A stretch of DNA of 64,000 nt from Prescottella subtropica (lineage in GTDB: Bacteria; Actinomycetota; Actinomycetes; Mycobacteriales; Mycobacteriaceae), in contig NZ_SKCH01000002.1 of the NCBI RefSeq assembly GCF_005434945.1, forward strand, positions 370,047 through 434,046, given 5' to 3'. Below, piece after piece: positions 7,937-15,724 of this stretch. A model generated the notes under the pieces. That model saw only the letters and a program-made list of their open reading frames with translations. It did no database searches and was not told the origin of the DNA. Numbering within the stretch: the first letter of the stretch is position 1; each line of letters opens with the position of its first letter. Both the position numbers and the translations under genes were made by a program.

Positions 7937-8644
7937 CTAGTGCAGGGTGACGGTGATCGCGCTCGTCAACGATGCGGCGGCGACCGCGCCGGCCTCGGCT
8001 GCGGGTAGTGCGAGCATCACGACTCGCTCCCGCCGCGCACCGGACGACGATTCGGGGGACACCAGGACGACGGTCGCGTCGGAGGCCAGGACGGTGGGGG
8101 ACGGTGCGGTGGCCTGGGCGTTGCCGGCGCCGGGATCGCGGACGGTGAGCACGTCCACCCGGTCGCCCTCCCGGATCATGTCGGCCAACCCGGTGTCGGA
8201 CAGGCGGACCGGCACCATGCGGGCGTCGGGGGAGTTGCCGGCGGCCGCGGCGAGACGCGGACCGAGCAGACGGACATCGGTGAGGATCTCGCCGTCCCGG
8301 ACGGGGGAGGCGACGGTGTGCCCGGTGACACCGTCGAGTCCCGGCACGATCCCCTGCGGGACGTCGGTGCCGGGGCGGTCGACGACGCGGACGTCGGCGG
8401 CGGTGAGAACGTCGCCGGGGACGAGGTCGCGGGCTGCGACGATCACCGGTGCGCCGGCGTCGACGCGGGCGTCCCGGACGAACAGGGCGACCGCGATCAG
8501 CACGAGCACGCCGGCGGCGACCCGGCGGGTGGTATCCGTGCGGAACCGGTCCGGACGGATCAGTATGCCGAGACGGCCGATCGGTGACGGTGCGAGCGAT
8601 CGGGTGCCGTGGGGGTCGCGTCGACGCGGCGGTTCGTGGGCCAT
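7937..8644 (-). CDS. SAF-domain membrane-anchored protein
   Basis: A 235-residue protein with a basic N-terminus, one membrane helix (about residues 43-60, VAAGVLVLIAVALFV) and an SAF domain (APVIVAARDLVPGDVLTAADV, about residues 68-130), followed by a CpaB/RcpC-like strand-rich C-terminus (MVPVRLSDTGLADMIREGDRVDVLTV). SAF domains of this kind are found in Flp pilus assembly proteins, but no pilus gene is nearby. A protein of this general form lies beside the ruc homologue in M. tuberculosis (Rv0990c). It lies 101 bases downstream of ruc on the same strand, so co-expression from the CIRCE-controlled promoter is plausible. Confidence 0.8.
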   Translation of the reverse strand: MAHEPPRRRDPHGTRSLAPSPIGRLGILIRPDRFRTDTTRRVAAGVLVLIAVALFVRDARVDAGAPVIVAARDLVPGDVLTAADVRVVDRPGTDVPQGIVPGLDGVTGHTVASPVRDGEILTDVRLLGPRLAAAAGNSPDARMVPVRLSDTGLADMIREGDRVDVLTVRDPGAGNAQATAPSPTVLASDATVVLVSPESSSGARRERVVMLALPAAEAGAVAAASLTSAITVTLH

Positions 8645-8745
8645 GCCGGCAACGCTAGGGCTGCGGGTGCGGCCGGACCCCGTCGATTACGGCGATCAGA
8701 ACTCGCCTGTGGATGAACGGGGAGCTGTGGACAACTCGCCGCGGA

Positions 8746-9030
8746 TCAGCTGGCGGCGGCGGGCGCGGAGCTGGTCGACGTGCTCGACGAGGAAACCGAG
8801 GTGCTCGACGTGTCCGCCTTCTTCGCGGGCTCGCTCGCGGTGGTCGAACCGCCACCACGGCTGTCGGTGCGGTAGAAGCCGCTGCCCTTGAACACGATGC
8901 CGACCGAGTTGAACAGCTTGCGGAGCTTGCCGGTGCATGCCGGGCAGACGGTCAGCGTGTCGTCGGTGAACGACTGCACGATGTCGAACCGGTTGTCACA
9001 CTCGGTGCAGGCGTACGAGTAGGTGGGCAC
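8746..9030 (-). CDS. ruc: FmdB-type zinc-ribbon protein (Ruc-like redox chaperone)
   Basis: A 94-residue protein. The GTG at 9028-9030 is chosen because GCGGAGG lies 8 bases upstream and the protein then begins with the family's conserved PTYSYACTECD. Two CxxC pairs (CTEC and CPAC) form the FmdB zinc ribbon, followed by LRKLFNSVGIVFKGSGFY; the last 40 residues are Ser/Thr/Ala-rich and look disordered. This is the build of M. tuberculosis Rv0991c (Ruc), a redox-regulated chaperone that captures unfolding proteins when its zinc cysteines are oxidised and is repressed by HrcA. A CIRCE-like site lies 46 bases upstream. Confidence 0.85.
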   Translation of the reverse strand: MPTYSYACTECDNRFDIVQSFTDDTLTVCPACTGKLRKLFNSVGIVFKGSGFYRTDSRGGGSTTASEPAKKADTSSTSVSSSSTSTSSAPAAAS

Positions 9031-9075
9031 GGGCGTCCTCCGCAGGTGTAGCGCGTTGGGTTGTGAAACCGCAGG

Positions 9076-9106
9076 TGTTGGCACTCTACAGTCGAAAGTG
9101 CCAACA
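9076..9106 (-). promoter_or_regulatory. CIRCE-like (HrcA) operator before ruc
   Basis: TTGGCACTC, 9 bases, AAGTGCCAA. This keeps the exact 9-9-9 layout of CIRCE (TTAGCACTC-N9-GAGTGCTAA) with compensating changes, and the pairing extends one base pair further on each side to 31 bp in all. It lies between ruc and the folate cyclo-ligase and in front of ruc. HrcA control of ruc is established in M. tuberculosis; here it is inferred. Confidence 0.7.
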
Positions 9107-9121
9107 TCGCGAACTCGTCGG

Positions 9122-9715
9122 CTATTCCGGGCCGATGAGCGGGACCGGTCCGAGGCCCGGGGTCAGGGCGTGCGTCATCGGGACGTCGTGCGGGTCGGCC
9201 GGCAGCGACGCCACCAGTTCGTCGTCCCGGACGACGGCGACGAGCGGTGTGCCGGGGGTGATCGCCCCCAGTGTGCGGTCGTAGAACCCGGCGCCCCGGC
9301 CCAGTCGGACCCCGGACCGGTCGACCGCGAGCGCGGGCACGAACAGTACCGATGCGGTCCCGACCTCGGACGACGGCAGTACCGGGCCGGTCGGTTCCCG
9401 CAGGCCGTGCGCGGCCGGGATCAGACTGTCGGCGCCGGTGAACTCGGCCCACCCGAGCGGGCCGGGCGCGCCGGTGACCGGCAGCAGGACCCGCCACCCG
9501 GACTCCCGGAGGGCGTCGAGCATCGCCACCGAGCCCGGCTCGGAACCGACCGGAACGTATGCGCAGACGGTGCCCGCGCCCCGTGCGGGCGCCAGTGCCG
9601 CGGCCGCGGATGTGATGGACCTGACCAGGGCGGTCGCCTCGGCGACCCGGACCTCGGGGGCGACGGACCGCCGTTCACCGAGGACGTGCGCCCGCCAATC
9701 CGCCTTGGAACACAT
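9122..9715 (-). CDS. 5-formyltetrahydrofolate cyclo-ligase
   Basis: A 197-residue enzyme of the 5-FTHF cyclo-ligase (MTHFS) family: it uses ATP to convert 5-formyl-THF to 5,10-methenyl-THF. Family marks are the N-terminal basic helix (KADWRAHVLGERRSV), VCAYVPVGSEPGS, and the nucleotide-binding GVRLGRGAGFYDRTL followed by VAVVRDDELV near the end. The ATG at 9715 has AAGGTGAGG about 9 bases upstream. A GTG at 9721, 7 bases after TAAGGT, would be a leaderless start two codons longer; both give essentially the same protein. It is the Rv0992c equivalent and diverges from galU. Confidence 0.88.
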   Translation of the reverse strand: MCSKADWRAHVLGERRSVAPEVRVAEATALVRSITSAAAALAPARGAGTVCAYVPVGSEPGSVAMLDALRESGWRVLLPVTGAPGPLGWAEFTGADSLIPAAHGLREPTGPVLPSSEVGTASVLFVPALAVDRSGVRLGRGAGFYDRTLGAITPGTPLVAVVRDDELVASLPADPHDVPMTHALTPGLGPVPLIGPE

Positions 9716-9781
9716 TTTCACGACCCTCACCTTAGGATCGCTCCGACCGGCCGCGGGGGCCGGTGGATAGGGTGGTGAGTT

Positions 9782-10705
9782 ATGACAGAAGCCGTCACCA
9801 ATGACAACAAGTCCTTCCGGACTGCGGTGGTGCCCGCTGCAGGCATGGGAACACGGTTCCTACCTGCGACGAAGACGGTTCCGAAGGAACTGCTCCCGGT
9901 GGTCGACACCCCCGGTATCGAATTGGTGGCGGGTGAGGCGGCGGACTCCGGAGCGAGCCGACTCGTCATCGTGACGTCGCCCGGTAAGGACGGTGTCGTC
10001 GCTCACTTCGTCGAGGACCTGGTCCTCGAGAGCAAGCTCGAAGCCAGCGGCAAGCATCACCTGCTCGAAAAGGTGCGCAAGGCGCCGGGGCTGCTCGAGG
10101 TGGAGTCCGTGGTCCAGGCCGAGCCGCTCGGGCTCGGGCATGCCGTCAGCTGCGCCGAATCGGTGCTCGGCGACGACGAGGACGCGATCGCGGTCCTGCT
10201 CCCGGACGACCTGGTGATGCCGCGCGGCGTCCTCGAGACGATGGCGCGGGTCCGCGCCAAGCGCGGCGGCAGCGTGCTGTGTGCGATCGACGTCCCCAAG
10301 GACCAGGTCAGCGCGTACGGCGTCTTCGACGTCGAGGACGTGCCCGACGCCATCAACCCGGATGTCCTCAAGGTCACCGGCATGGTCGAGAAGCCGGCCA
10401 TGGAGGATGCACCGTCGACGTTCGCGGCCGCCGGCCGCTACCTGCTGGACCGGGCGATCTTCGACGCGCTGCGCCGGATCACGCCGGGCGCGGGTGGCGA
10501 ACTGCAACTCACCGACGCCATCGCGCTGCTGATCGAGGAGGGGCATCCGGTGCACGTCGTGGTGCATCGGGGAACCCGACACGATCTGGGAAATCCCGGC
10601 GGCTACCTCCGTGCTGCGGTTGACTTTGCGTTGAACAGCGAGGAGTACGGTCCGTCCCTGCGTCAGTGGCTGGTCGACCGACTGCAGGAGCCGTCCGCCG
10701 AGTGA
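9782..10705 (+). CDS. galU: UTP-glucose-1-phosphate uridylyltransferase
   Basis: A 307-residue nucleotidyltransferase. The signature GMGTRFLPATKTVPKELLPV (residues 21-40) binds UTP, and VEKP and GELQLTDAI lie in the second half. It makes UDP-glucose, the precursor for galactan (via UDP-galactose), trehalose and glycolipids of the cell envelope. The start follows a TAGGGT hexamer by 8 bases. It matches Rv0993 in position, directly before glp/moeA1, but 66 bases and a hairpin separate the two genes. Confidence 0.95.
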   Translation: MTEAVTNDNKSFRTAVVPAAGMGTRFLPATKTVPKELLPVVDTPGIELVAGEAADSGASRLVIVTSPGKDGVVAHFVEDLVLESKLEASGKHHLLEKVRKAPGLLEVESVVQAEPLGLGHAVSCAESVLGDDEDAIAVLLPDDLVMPRGVLETMARVRAKRGGSVLCAIDVPKDQVSAYGVFDVEDVPDAINPDVLKVTGMVEKPAMEDAPSTFAAAGRYLLDRAIFDALRRITPGAGGELQLTDAIALLIEEGHPVHVVVHRGTRHDLGNPGGYLRAAVDFALNSEEYGPSLRQWLVDRLQEPSAE

Positions 10706-10721
10706 CGGTTCGCTGGTACGG

Positions 10722-10739
10722 GACCCCGGTGACGGGGTC
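10722..10739. other. Stem-loop between galU and glp
   Basis: A perfect 7-bp stem (GACCCCG paired with CGGGGTC) around a GTGA tetraloop sits 17 bases after the galU stop. There is no T-run. It may protect the galU message 3' end or weaken read-through into glp. Confidence 0.35.
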
Positions 10740-10771
10740 GGGTCGACGGTGTCGGGAGGACGAGGAACCAC

Positions 10772-12031
10772 ATGCGCTCGGTTGAGGAGCAGCAGTCCCG
10801 AGTGACTGCTGCCGCGGTGGCGCCCCGGCCCGTCCGGGTGGCGATCTCCGAGGCCCAGGGACTGCTGTGTGCCGAAGAAGTGGTGACCGAACGGCCGCTG
10901 CCCGGTTTCGACCAGGCCGCGATCGACGGCTACGCGGTCCGTAGCGTCGACGTCCTCGCGGCGGGTGGCGACATCCGAGGCGAGGACGGTGAGCCGACGG
11001 AGCTGACCCTGCCGGTCGTCGGTGAGGTGACGGCGGGATCGCGGCAACCGATCCGGTTGCAGCCGCGTCAGGCCGTGCGCGTCGACACCGGCGCACCGAT
11101 GCCGACCCTCGCGGACGCGGTCCTGCCGATGGACCGCACCGACGGCGGGCACGCCCGCGTCAAGGTCTACAAGCCGGTCCGGTCCGGCGACTACGTCCGC
11201 CGCGCCGGCGACGATGTCCAACCCGGTGACGTCGCGGTGCGTGCCGGCACCATCATCGGGGCCGCGCAGGTGGGTCTGCTGGCCGCGGTCGGACGCGACA
11301 AGGTGCTGGTGCATCCGCGTCCACGCCTGTCGGTGATCTCCGTCGGCGGTGAACTGGTCGACATCGACCGCACACCCGGGCCCGGACAGGTCTACGACGT
11401 CAATTCGTATGCGCTCGCGGCCGCGGCCCGCGACGCGGGCGCCGACGTCAACCGGGTCGGTATCGCGACGATGGACCCGCGTCGGTTGCGGGAGGTCGTC
11501 GAGGGCCAGCTGATCCGCTCGGAGATCGTCGTGATCGCGGGTGCGGTCGGCGGCGGTGCGTCCGACGAGGTCCGGGAGGCGCTGGCCGATCTCGGTGATC
11601 TCGAGGTGGAACGTGTCGCGATGCACCCCGGTTCGGTGCAGGGTTTCGGCCAGCTCGGCCGTGACGAGGTGCCGACGTTCCTGCTGCCGTCCAACCCGGT
11701 GAGCGCGCTGGTCGTGTTCGAGGTGATGGTGCGCCCGCTCATCCGGATCGCGCTGGGCCGCCGCCAGCCGATGCGACGGATCGTGACGGCGCGGGCCGTC
11801 TCGGCGGTCACGTCGATCCCGAATCGCAAGGGGTTCCTCCGCGGTCAGCTGATGCGGGACGAGACGACCGGCGAGTATCTCGTCCAGGCGCTCGGCGGCG
11901 CGCAGGGCGGGTCGTCGCATCTGCTCGCGACGCTGGCGGAGGCCAACTGTCTGGTGCTCGTCGATCCCGACGTCACCGAGATCCGTGCCGGTGAAGAGGT
12001 GGACGTCGCCTTCCTCGCGCAGCGGGGCTGA
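10772..12031 (+). CDS. glp: Gephyrin-like division protein Glp (MoeA family)
   Basis: A 419-residue MoeA/gephyrin-fold protein with VDTGAPMPTLADAV, the VGGELVDIDRTPGPGQVYDVNSY segment and VIAGAVGGGASDEVREAL, ending in the small barrel domain with PVSALVVFEVMVRPLIR. The classical family role is insertion of molybdate into adenylylated molybdopterin. In Corynebacterium the copy at this locus (next to glpR) has instead been shown to bind FtsZ and, with the membrane protein GlpR, to tie division to polar growth. The neighbouring rimJ and glpR genes support the Glp assignment. Whether it also keeps MoeA catalysis cannot be read here. The start follows a GGGAGGACGAGG purine stretch. Confidence 0.85.
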   Translation: MRSVEEQQSRVTAAAVAPRPVRVAISEAQGLLCAEEVVTERPLPGFDQAAIDGYAVRSVDVLAAGGDIRGEDGEPTELTLPVVGEVTAGSRQPIRLQPRQAVRVDTGAPMPTLADAVLPMDRTDGGHARVKVYKPVRSGDYVRRAGDDVQPGDVAVRAGTIIGAAQVGLLAAVGRDKVLVHPRPRLSVISVGGELVDIDRTPGPGQVYDVNSYALAAAARDAGADVNRVGIATMDPRRLREVVEGQLIRSEIVVIAGAVGGGASDEVREALADLGDLEVERVAMHPGSVQGFGQLGRDEVPTFLLPSNPVSALVVFEVMVRPLIRIALGRRQPMRRIVTARAVSAVTSIPNRKGFLRGQLMRDETTGEYLVQALGGAQGGSSHLLATLAEANCLVLVDPDVTEIRAGEEVDVAFLAQRG

Positions 12032-12038
12032 CCGCGCC

Positions 12039-12674
12039 GTGTCCGTGCATCCGGGATGGCCCGCGCGGATCGGCCCGCTGCGGGTGTCCGCCGGTCGGGT
12101 CACGTTGCGGCCCATCCGGTTACGGGACGCCGTCGTGTGGAGTCGGCTGCGGATCGAGAATCGGGAACAGCTCGAGCCGTGGGAGCCGACGGGGCAGGCC
12201 CCGTGGGACGACCGGCATCACGCCACGGCCTGGCCGGGCCTGTGCTCGAATCTGCGCGGGGAAGCCCGGAAAGGGCGCATGCTCCCCCTGGTCATCGAGG
12301 TCGACGGCGTGTTCGCGGGGCAGATCACCGTCGGCAACATCGTGCGGGGTGCGTTGTCGTCGGCGTGGATCGGCTACTGGGTCGACAAGGCGGTCACCGG
12401 TCAGGGGGTTGCCACCGGGGCACTCGCCCTCGGACTGGACCACTGCTTCGGCCGGATGGGCCTGCATCGGGTGGAGGCGACGGTGCGCCCGGAGAATCAC
12501 GCCAGCCGCGCGGTACTCGGGCACGCCGGATTCCGTGAGGAGGGGTTGCTGCGCCGCTACCTCGACGTCGACGGGCAGTGGCGTGACCATCTGCTGGTCG
12601 CGATGACCGTCGAGGAGGTGCCCGGTTCGGTGTCCGACCGGTTGGTGCGGTCCGGCCGGGCCGACTGGGCGTAG
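12039..12674 (+). CDS. rimJ: RimJ-like GNAT acetyltransferase
   Basis: A 211-residue GNAT enzyme; the GTG 8 bases after the glp stop is taken as the start. Family features include VTLRPIRLRDAVVWSRLRIENREQLEPWEP at the N-terminus, the acetyl-CoA loop region (VTGQGVATGALALGLDHCF) and the end segment NHASRAVLGHAGFREEGLLRRYLDVDGQWRDH, typical of RimJ/RimL N-terminal acetyltransferases that modify ribosomal or other proteins. It matches Rv0995 between moeA1 and Rv0996. Close spacing implies an operon with glp. (The quoted stretches are cut from continuous sequence at 12099-12590.). Confidence 0.85.
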   Translation: MSVHPGWPARIGPLRVSAGRVTLRPIRLRDAVVWSRLRIENREQLEPWEPTGQAPWDDRHHATAWPGLCSNLRGEARKGRMLPLVIEVDGVFAGQITVGNIVRGALSSAWIGYWVDKAVTGQGVATGALALGLDHCFGRMGLHRVEATVRPENHASRAVLGHAGFREEGLLRRYLDVDGQWRDHLLVAMTVEEVPGSVSDRLVRSGRADWA

Positions 12675-12691
12675 CCGGCCCGGTGACCGGA

Positions 12692-13429
12692 TCAGACGAC
12701 GACCGGCGGCCCGTAGCTCACGACGACGTCGTCGGCGACGTCGGTGGACGCGATGAAGGTCGCATACGACCGGATGGACACCGTGCCCGCGGCATGGTTG
12801 ACCTCGAGGTGGACGTCACGCAGGGTGATCGCGCACTGGGTGGTCTTGCATTCCTTCTTCTGCACCGGCACGGTCGCGATGGTGCCGGGCGCGATCTGGG
12901 TCGACAGGTTGCCCTCGAGCGGTGTCTGGACGCCGAGGTCGAGGGCCTGCCCGGTGAGGAATTCCGCGGCCTCCGGGATGGCCGGGTCGGCTGTCAGGAT
13001 CAGGGTCTGCGCGACCTCGGGGAGCACGTTGACATTCGGGGTGATACCCGCGTTCCCGGTGATGACGGCGCCGTTGGCGACGTCCACCTGGTAGCCGATC
13101 TGGTAGCCGACCTCGAGGACACCCCCGGTGTAGGGGGATGTCCCGTTCCCGGTCACGGTGGCGAGAGCCCGTCCGCTCGCGAAGAGATCGCGGGTGAACT
13201 GGTTCCCCGCCAGCGGCGTCACACTGTTGAGGGACTGCCCGGTCTGGTCGATGTTCAGTTCCCACCCGTCGAAACTCGTGGCGTGGGCGGACGTGTTCTC
13301 CTGGGTCAGGACGTCGGCGCCGGCCGTTCCCACCGCCGCCGTCAGCACGACCACGGAGGCCCCGGCGACGACCGCGGTACCGGTTCGAACGATGGTGCGG
13401 ATGAGGGACGACTGGTGATTCGCGACCAT
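12692..13429 (-). CDS. MspA-family porin
   Basis: A 245-residue secreted protein. The ATG at 13427-13429 follows AGGA with 8-9 bases spacing; a Sec signal peptide (hydrophobic core AVVAGASVVVLTAAVGTAGA) is cleaved near residue 37, giving a mature start DVLTQENT. The mature part is strand-rich with the MspA marks LNIDQTGQSLNSVTPL, GVLEVGYQIGYQVD and AITLRDVHLEVNHAAG. MspA proteins form octameric pores through the mycolate outer membrane for small hydrophilic solutes. The gene interrupts the otherwise M. tuberculosis-like order rimJ-glpR on the opposite strand. Confidence 0.92.
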   Translation of the reverse strand: MVANHQSSLIRTIVRTGTAVVAGASVVVLTAAVGTAGADVLTQENTSAHATSFDGWELNIDQTGQSLNSVTPLAGNQFTRDLFASGRALATVTGNGTSPYTGGVLEVGYQIGYQVDVANGAVITGNAGITPNVNVLPEVAQTLILTADPAIPEAAEFLTGQALDLGVQTPLEGNLSTQIAPGTIATVPVQKKECKTTQCAITLRDVHLEVNHAAGTVSIRSYATFIASTDVADDVVVSYGPPVVV

Positions 13430-13575
13430 GGGAATTCCTCGTCTACGTGTGCGACCGGTGGGCGCCGGCCACGAGCGGAGTGGAAGCCGGTGTGGGCGTC
13501 CCGGTTGCAGTATCCGTTTTTCGATCACTGATGCGTAAGAGTTTGGACACTTGTTCACGCGATTTCGATAAACGG

Positions 13576-13603
13576 ATGCTAACGATTTGATGTCGAGCGT
13601 CAA
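13576..13603 (-). promoter_or_regulatory. Promoter of the MspA-family porin gene
   Basis: On the minus strand TTGACG (-35, at 13598-13603), a 16-base spacer and TAGCAT (-10, at 13576-13581) form a near-consensus promoter. It gives a leader of about 140 bases before the porin ATG. The whole gap 13430-13909 (480 bases) holds no further gene that I can support; its right part carries TACCCT at 13826-13831, a weak -10 for glpR. Confidence 0.65.
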
Positions 13604-13909
13604 TTGTCGCGATTCGATTGTTCTGCGGTGAATGTCGGTGATGCGCGAGGCGTCCGATGTCGGCTCGGTCGAGCTCGGTCGGGTGACCTGTAACACGCCG
13701 GGCCGAGGTGCCGATCGAGTCTCGAGGCTGCAATTTTCGTCCGGGGAGGCGATAATCGAGTGACGGGTGTGACACCTGCGAAAGCTGAGTCGGCGCGTCT
13801 GCGGCGGCGAAGGTGGCTGTACCACTACCCTGGGACGGGTTCGTGGTGAAGGGTCGGCGCCGGTCGTAGGTGTCGTCAGTGCTGGTAGACGAAGGAGGAG
13901 GTCGCCGGT

Positions 13910-14716
13910 ATGCCGAGTTCCTCGATCATCTGGATCGCTCTCGTCGCGGTCTGGCTGTTCGTCCTCGTTCCCATGCTCGTGAGCAGGCGTCCGCGGATCC
14001 GGCAGACGACGGATGCGGCACTCGCAACCCGCGTGCTGTTCCGTGGGGGCGCGCGACGTCCGGCTCGGGGACCCGCGGCGGGGCACCGCAGCGACCCGAA
14101 CTGGGAGCACGGACCCACCAGTCAGAGCAGCAACACCCACGGTAGTGATATGCACGGCGATATGTACGGCACAGATGCGGAGGATCGAATGGACGCGCAC
14201 GCCGAATCCGAGACGGTCGACGACCGGGTCGAGCGGGACTTCGTGCCCAATCGCCGCGGGCGGGGAGGGTTCGACCCGGACGCGGATGCGATCGCGCGGG
14301 CCGAGCGATACCGGTTCCGTCAGCGGGCACTGCTCGGGATCGTGTTCGCGGCCATCCTCACGGCCGGGCTCGCGGTCGCGCTCACCCCGATCATGTGGTG
14401 GGTGTTCGCCGCGTCCTTCTGCGGTCTCGTCGGCTACCTGGCGTACCTGCGCCGGCAGGTCACGATCGAGCAGGAGATCCGCCACCGCCGGACGGTGCGC
14501 CTGGGTCGGTCCCGTCCGGGAGCCGAGGCGGACTCCGACGAGGAACTGCGACCGGCCCCGTCCCGACTGCGTCGGCCGGGGGCCGTGGTCCTCGAGGTCG
14601 ACGACGGCGACCCGGCGTTCGACCATCTCGAGCACTACGACGTGGAAACGGCGCGCCGCGACGATCGGGACCGTCGCGGCTACGACGATTACAGCGGCAT
14701 GCGACGCGCCATGTGA
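13910..14716 (+). CDS. glpR: GlpR/SepX-type membrane protein
   Basis: A 268-residue protein with a strong GGAGGAGG site before its ATG. An N-terminal membrane helix (SSIIWIALVAVWLFVLVPML, residues 3-22) is followed by a long charged, disordered cytoplasmic region (RRPRIRQTTDAALATR, then Asp/Glu-rich stretches) and two further helices about residues 144-178. This matches Rv0996 in position and layout, and the proteins studied as GlpR (Corynebacterium, receptor of Glp) and SepX (Streptomyces). It probably anchors Glp/FtsZ assemblies at the septum. The family is poorly conserved in sequence, so the call rests on synteny plus topology. Confidence 0.8.
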   Translation: MPSSSIIWIALVAVWLFVLVPMLVSRRPRIRQTTDAALATRVLFRGGARRPARGPAAGHRSDPNWEHGPTSQSSNTHGSDMHGDMYGTDAEDRMDAHAESETVDDRVERDFVPNRRGRGGFDPDADAIARAERYRFRQRALLGIVFAAILTAGLAVALTPIMWWVFAASFCGLVGYLAYLRRQVTIEQEIRHRRTVRLGRSRPGAEADSDEELRPAPSRLRRPGAVVLEVDDGDPAFDHLEHYDVETARRDDRDRRGYDDYSGMRRAM

Positions 14717-14808
14717 ACTCGAATTCTGCACGCTGACCAGGCGATTCGCTGAACGGGGCACTGTCCTGTTAGAGTTTCCGAGCGGTCAGCGAAAGCGGAT
14801 CGTGGTTC

Positions 14809-14881
14809 GGGGCTGTGGCGCAGTTGGTAGCGCGCTTCGTTCGCATCGAAGAGGTCAGGGGTTCGATTCCCCTCAGCTCCA
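14809..14881 (+). tRNA. tRNA-Ala (anticodon CGC)
   Basis: A full cloverleaf of 73 bases. The acceptor stem GGGGCTG pairs with CAGCTCC, the D-arm is GCGC...GCGC, the anticodon stem CTTCG/CGAAG encloses TT-CGC-AT with the anticodon at 14842-14844, and the T-arm is AGGGG-TTCGATT-CCCCT. The discriminator base is A and the genome does not encode the terminal CCA (CCG follows), so CCA is added after transcription. The CGC anticodon reads GCG codons, frequent in this genome. Confidence 0.95.
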
Positions 14882-14888
14882 CCGACGA

Positions 14889-14918
14889 GAAGACCCCCTC
14901 CTTCCGGAGGGGGTCTTC
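14889..14918. terminator. Bidirectional terminator after tRNA-Ala
   Basis: A perfect 13-bp stem, GAAGACCCCCTCC and GGAGGGGGTCTTC, with a TTCC tetraloop, starts 8 bases after the tRNA and is followed by a short T-rich stretch on the plus strand; on the minus strand its A-rich side gives TCTTC. It separates the tRNA from the convergent EspR-like gene and probably serves both. Confidence 0.85.
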
Positions 14919-14958
14919 TTCGTTTGCCGGCTTCGTTTGCCGGCGGGTTGTCCGTGTC

Positions 14959-15375
14959 TCAATGCGGTGCGTCCGGCGGAACCTCCGGCAACCCCTCCGC
15001 GGCCCGCAATTTCTCGGCGAGCGTGGTGAGCAGTGCCTGCGACTCCTCGGACAGGTCGAACGCGCGTGTCGTGAGCCGGCGCAGCCCATACCCCTGCAGC
15101 CGGGACAACAGCTCGAGATCGTGGTCGATCTTGGCGGCGTAGATGTCGTTGAAGAAGTACGCCGGCTGCACCTTGAAGAACTTCGCGAACGCCGCGACGG
15201 TCTCGTCCGACGGATTGCTCCGCTGCCCGGAACGCAACTGCGAAATGTACGGCTTCGAGATCTGATGACCATCCGCGACCAGGGCGTTCGCCACCTCGGC
15301 GTTGGTGTGGGGTTTGCGGCCCGGAGGGTGGACGGTGTCGAAGAGCGTGTTGAGCCGTGCGGCGAAGTCAGACAT
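14959..15375 (-). CDS. EspR-like nucleoid-associated regulator
   Basis: A 138-residue protein closely matching EspR in plan. The N-terminal helix-turn-helix begins SDFAARLNTLFDTVHPPGRK and continues SKPYISQLRSGQRSNPS, the DNA-contact segment nearly identical to EspR; the C-terminal half is the dimerisation domain. The ATG at 15373-15375 is exactly 7 bases after TACGAT (leaderless); upstream in-frame codons were rejected. In M. tuberculosis EspR binds many AT-poor sites, loops DNA and controls the ESX-1-linked espACD genes. No ESX gene is seen here, so a general nucleoid or envelope-gene role is more likely. Confidence 0.85.
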   Translation of the reverse strand: MSDFAARLNTLFDTVHPPGRKPHTNAEVANALVADGHQISKPYISQLRSGQRSNPSDETVAAFAKFFKVQPAYFFNDIYAAKIDHDLELLSRLQGYGLRRLTTRAFDLSEESQALLTTLAEKLRAAEGLPEVPPDAPH

Positions 15376-15546
15376 CGCGACGATCGTAGCACCGGAGGTA
15401 ACCGGCGGGTAGCTCGATTGAGAAGGTTGATAGATCGTTCGTTCGGTTGGTCCCATGCCGCGATTGAGACAGCCATGTGACGTAGTCGGCCTACAATAGC
15501 CTCACGGTAGCTCGAATCGGCACGTTGACGGCGGGAGGGTGGAGCC

Positions 15547-15702
15547 ATGGACCGCAGAATGAGTGACACGGAATTGCGTCGGGCGATCCGCATGCTGCGT
15601 GACCGTGCCGACGAGGCACGCAACCGCGGTCGGGTCGACGACGCCGACGGCATCGAGAAGACCATCCGCGACTATCAGGACGAGATGGCCCAGCGACTCT
15701 GA
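15547..15702 (+). CDS. Small helical protein, 51 aa
   Basis: A 51-codon gene, ATG at 15547 after GGGAGG with 8 bases spacing, stop at 15700-15702. The product is highly charged and almost entirely helical (SDTELRRAIRMLRDRADEAR, then a second helix ending RDYQDEMAQRL), with the look of a helical hairpin. No known function. It lies 22 bases before the SDR gene and could be co-transcribed with it. Confidence 0.7.
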   Translation: MDRRMSDTELRRAIRMLRDRADEARNRGRVDDADGIEKTIRDYQDEMAQRL

Positions 15703-15724
15703 ATCCGGCACGTACACTGCCCGC

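Noticed and set aside
13430..14761. Upstream extension of the porin frame to 14761
   Set aside because: The signal peptide and ribosome binding site place the start at 13429, and the extension is antisense to glpR.
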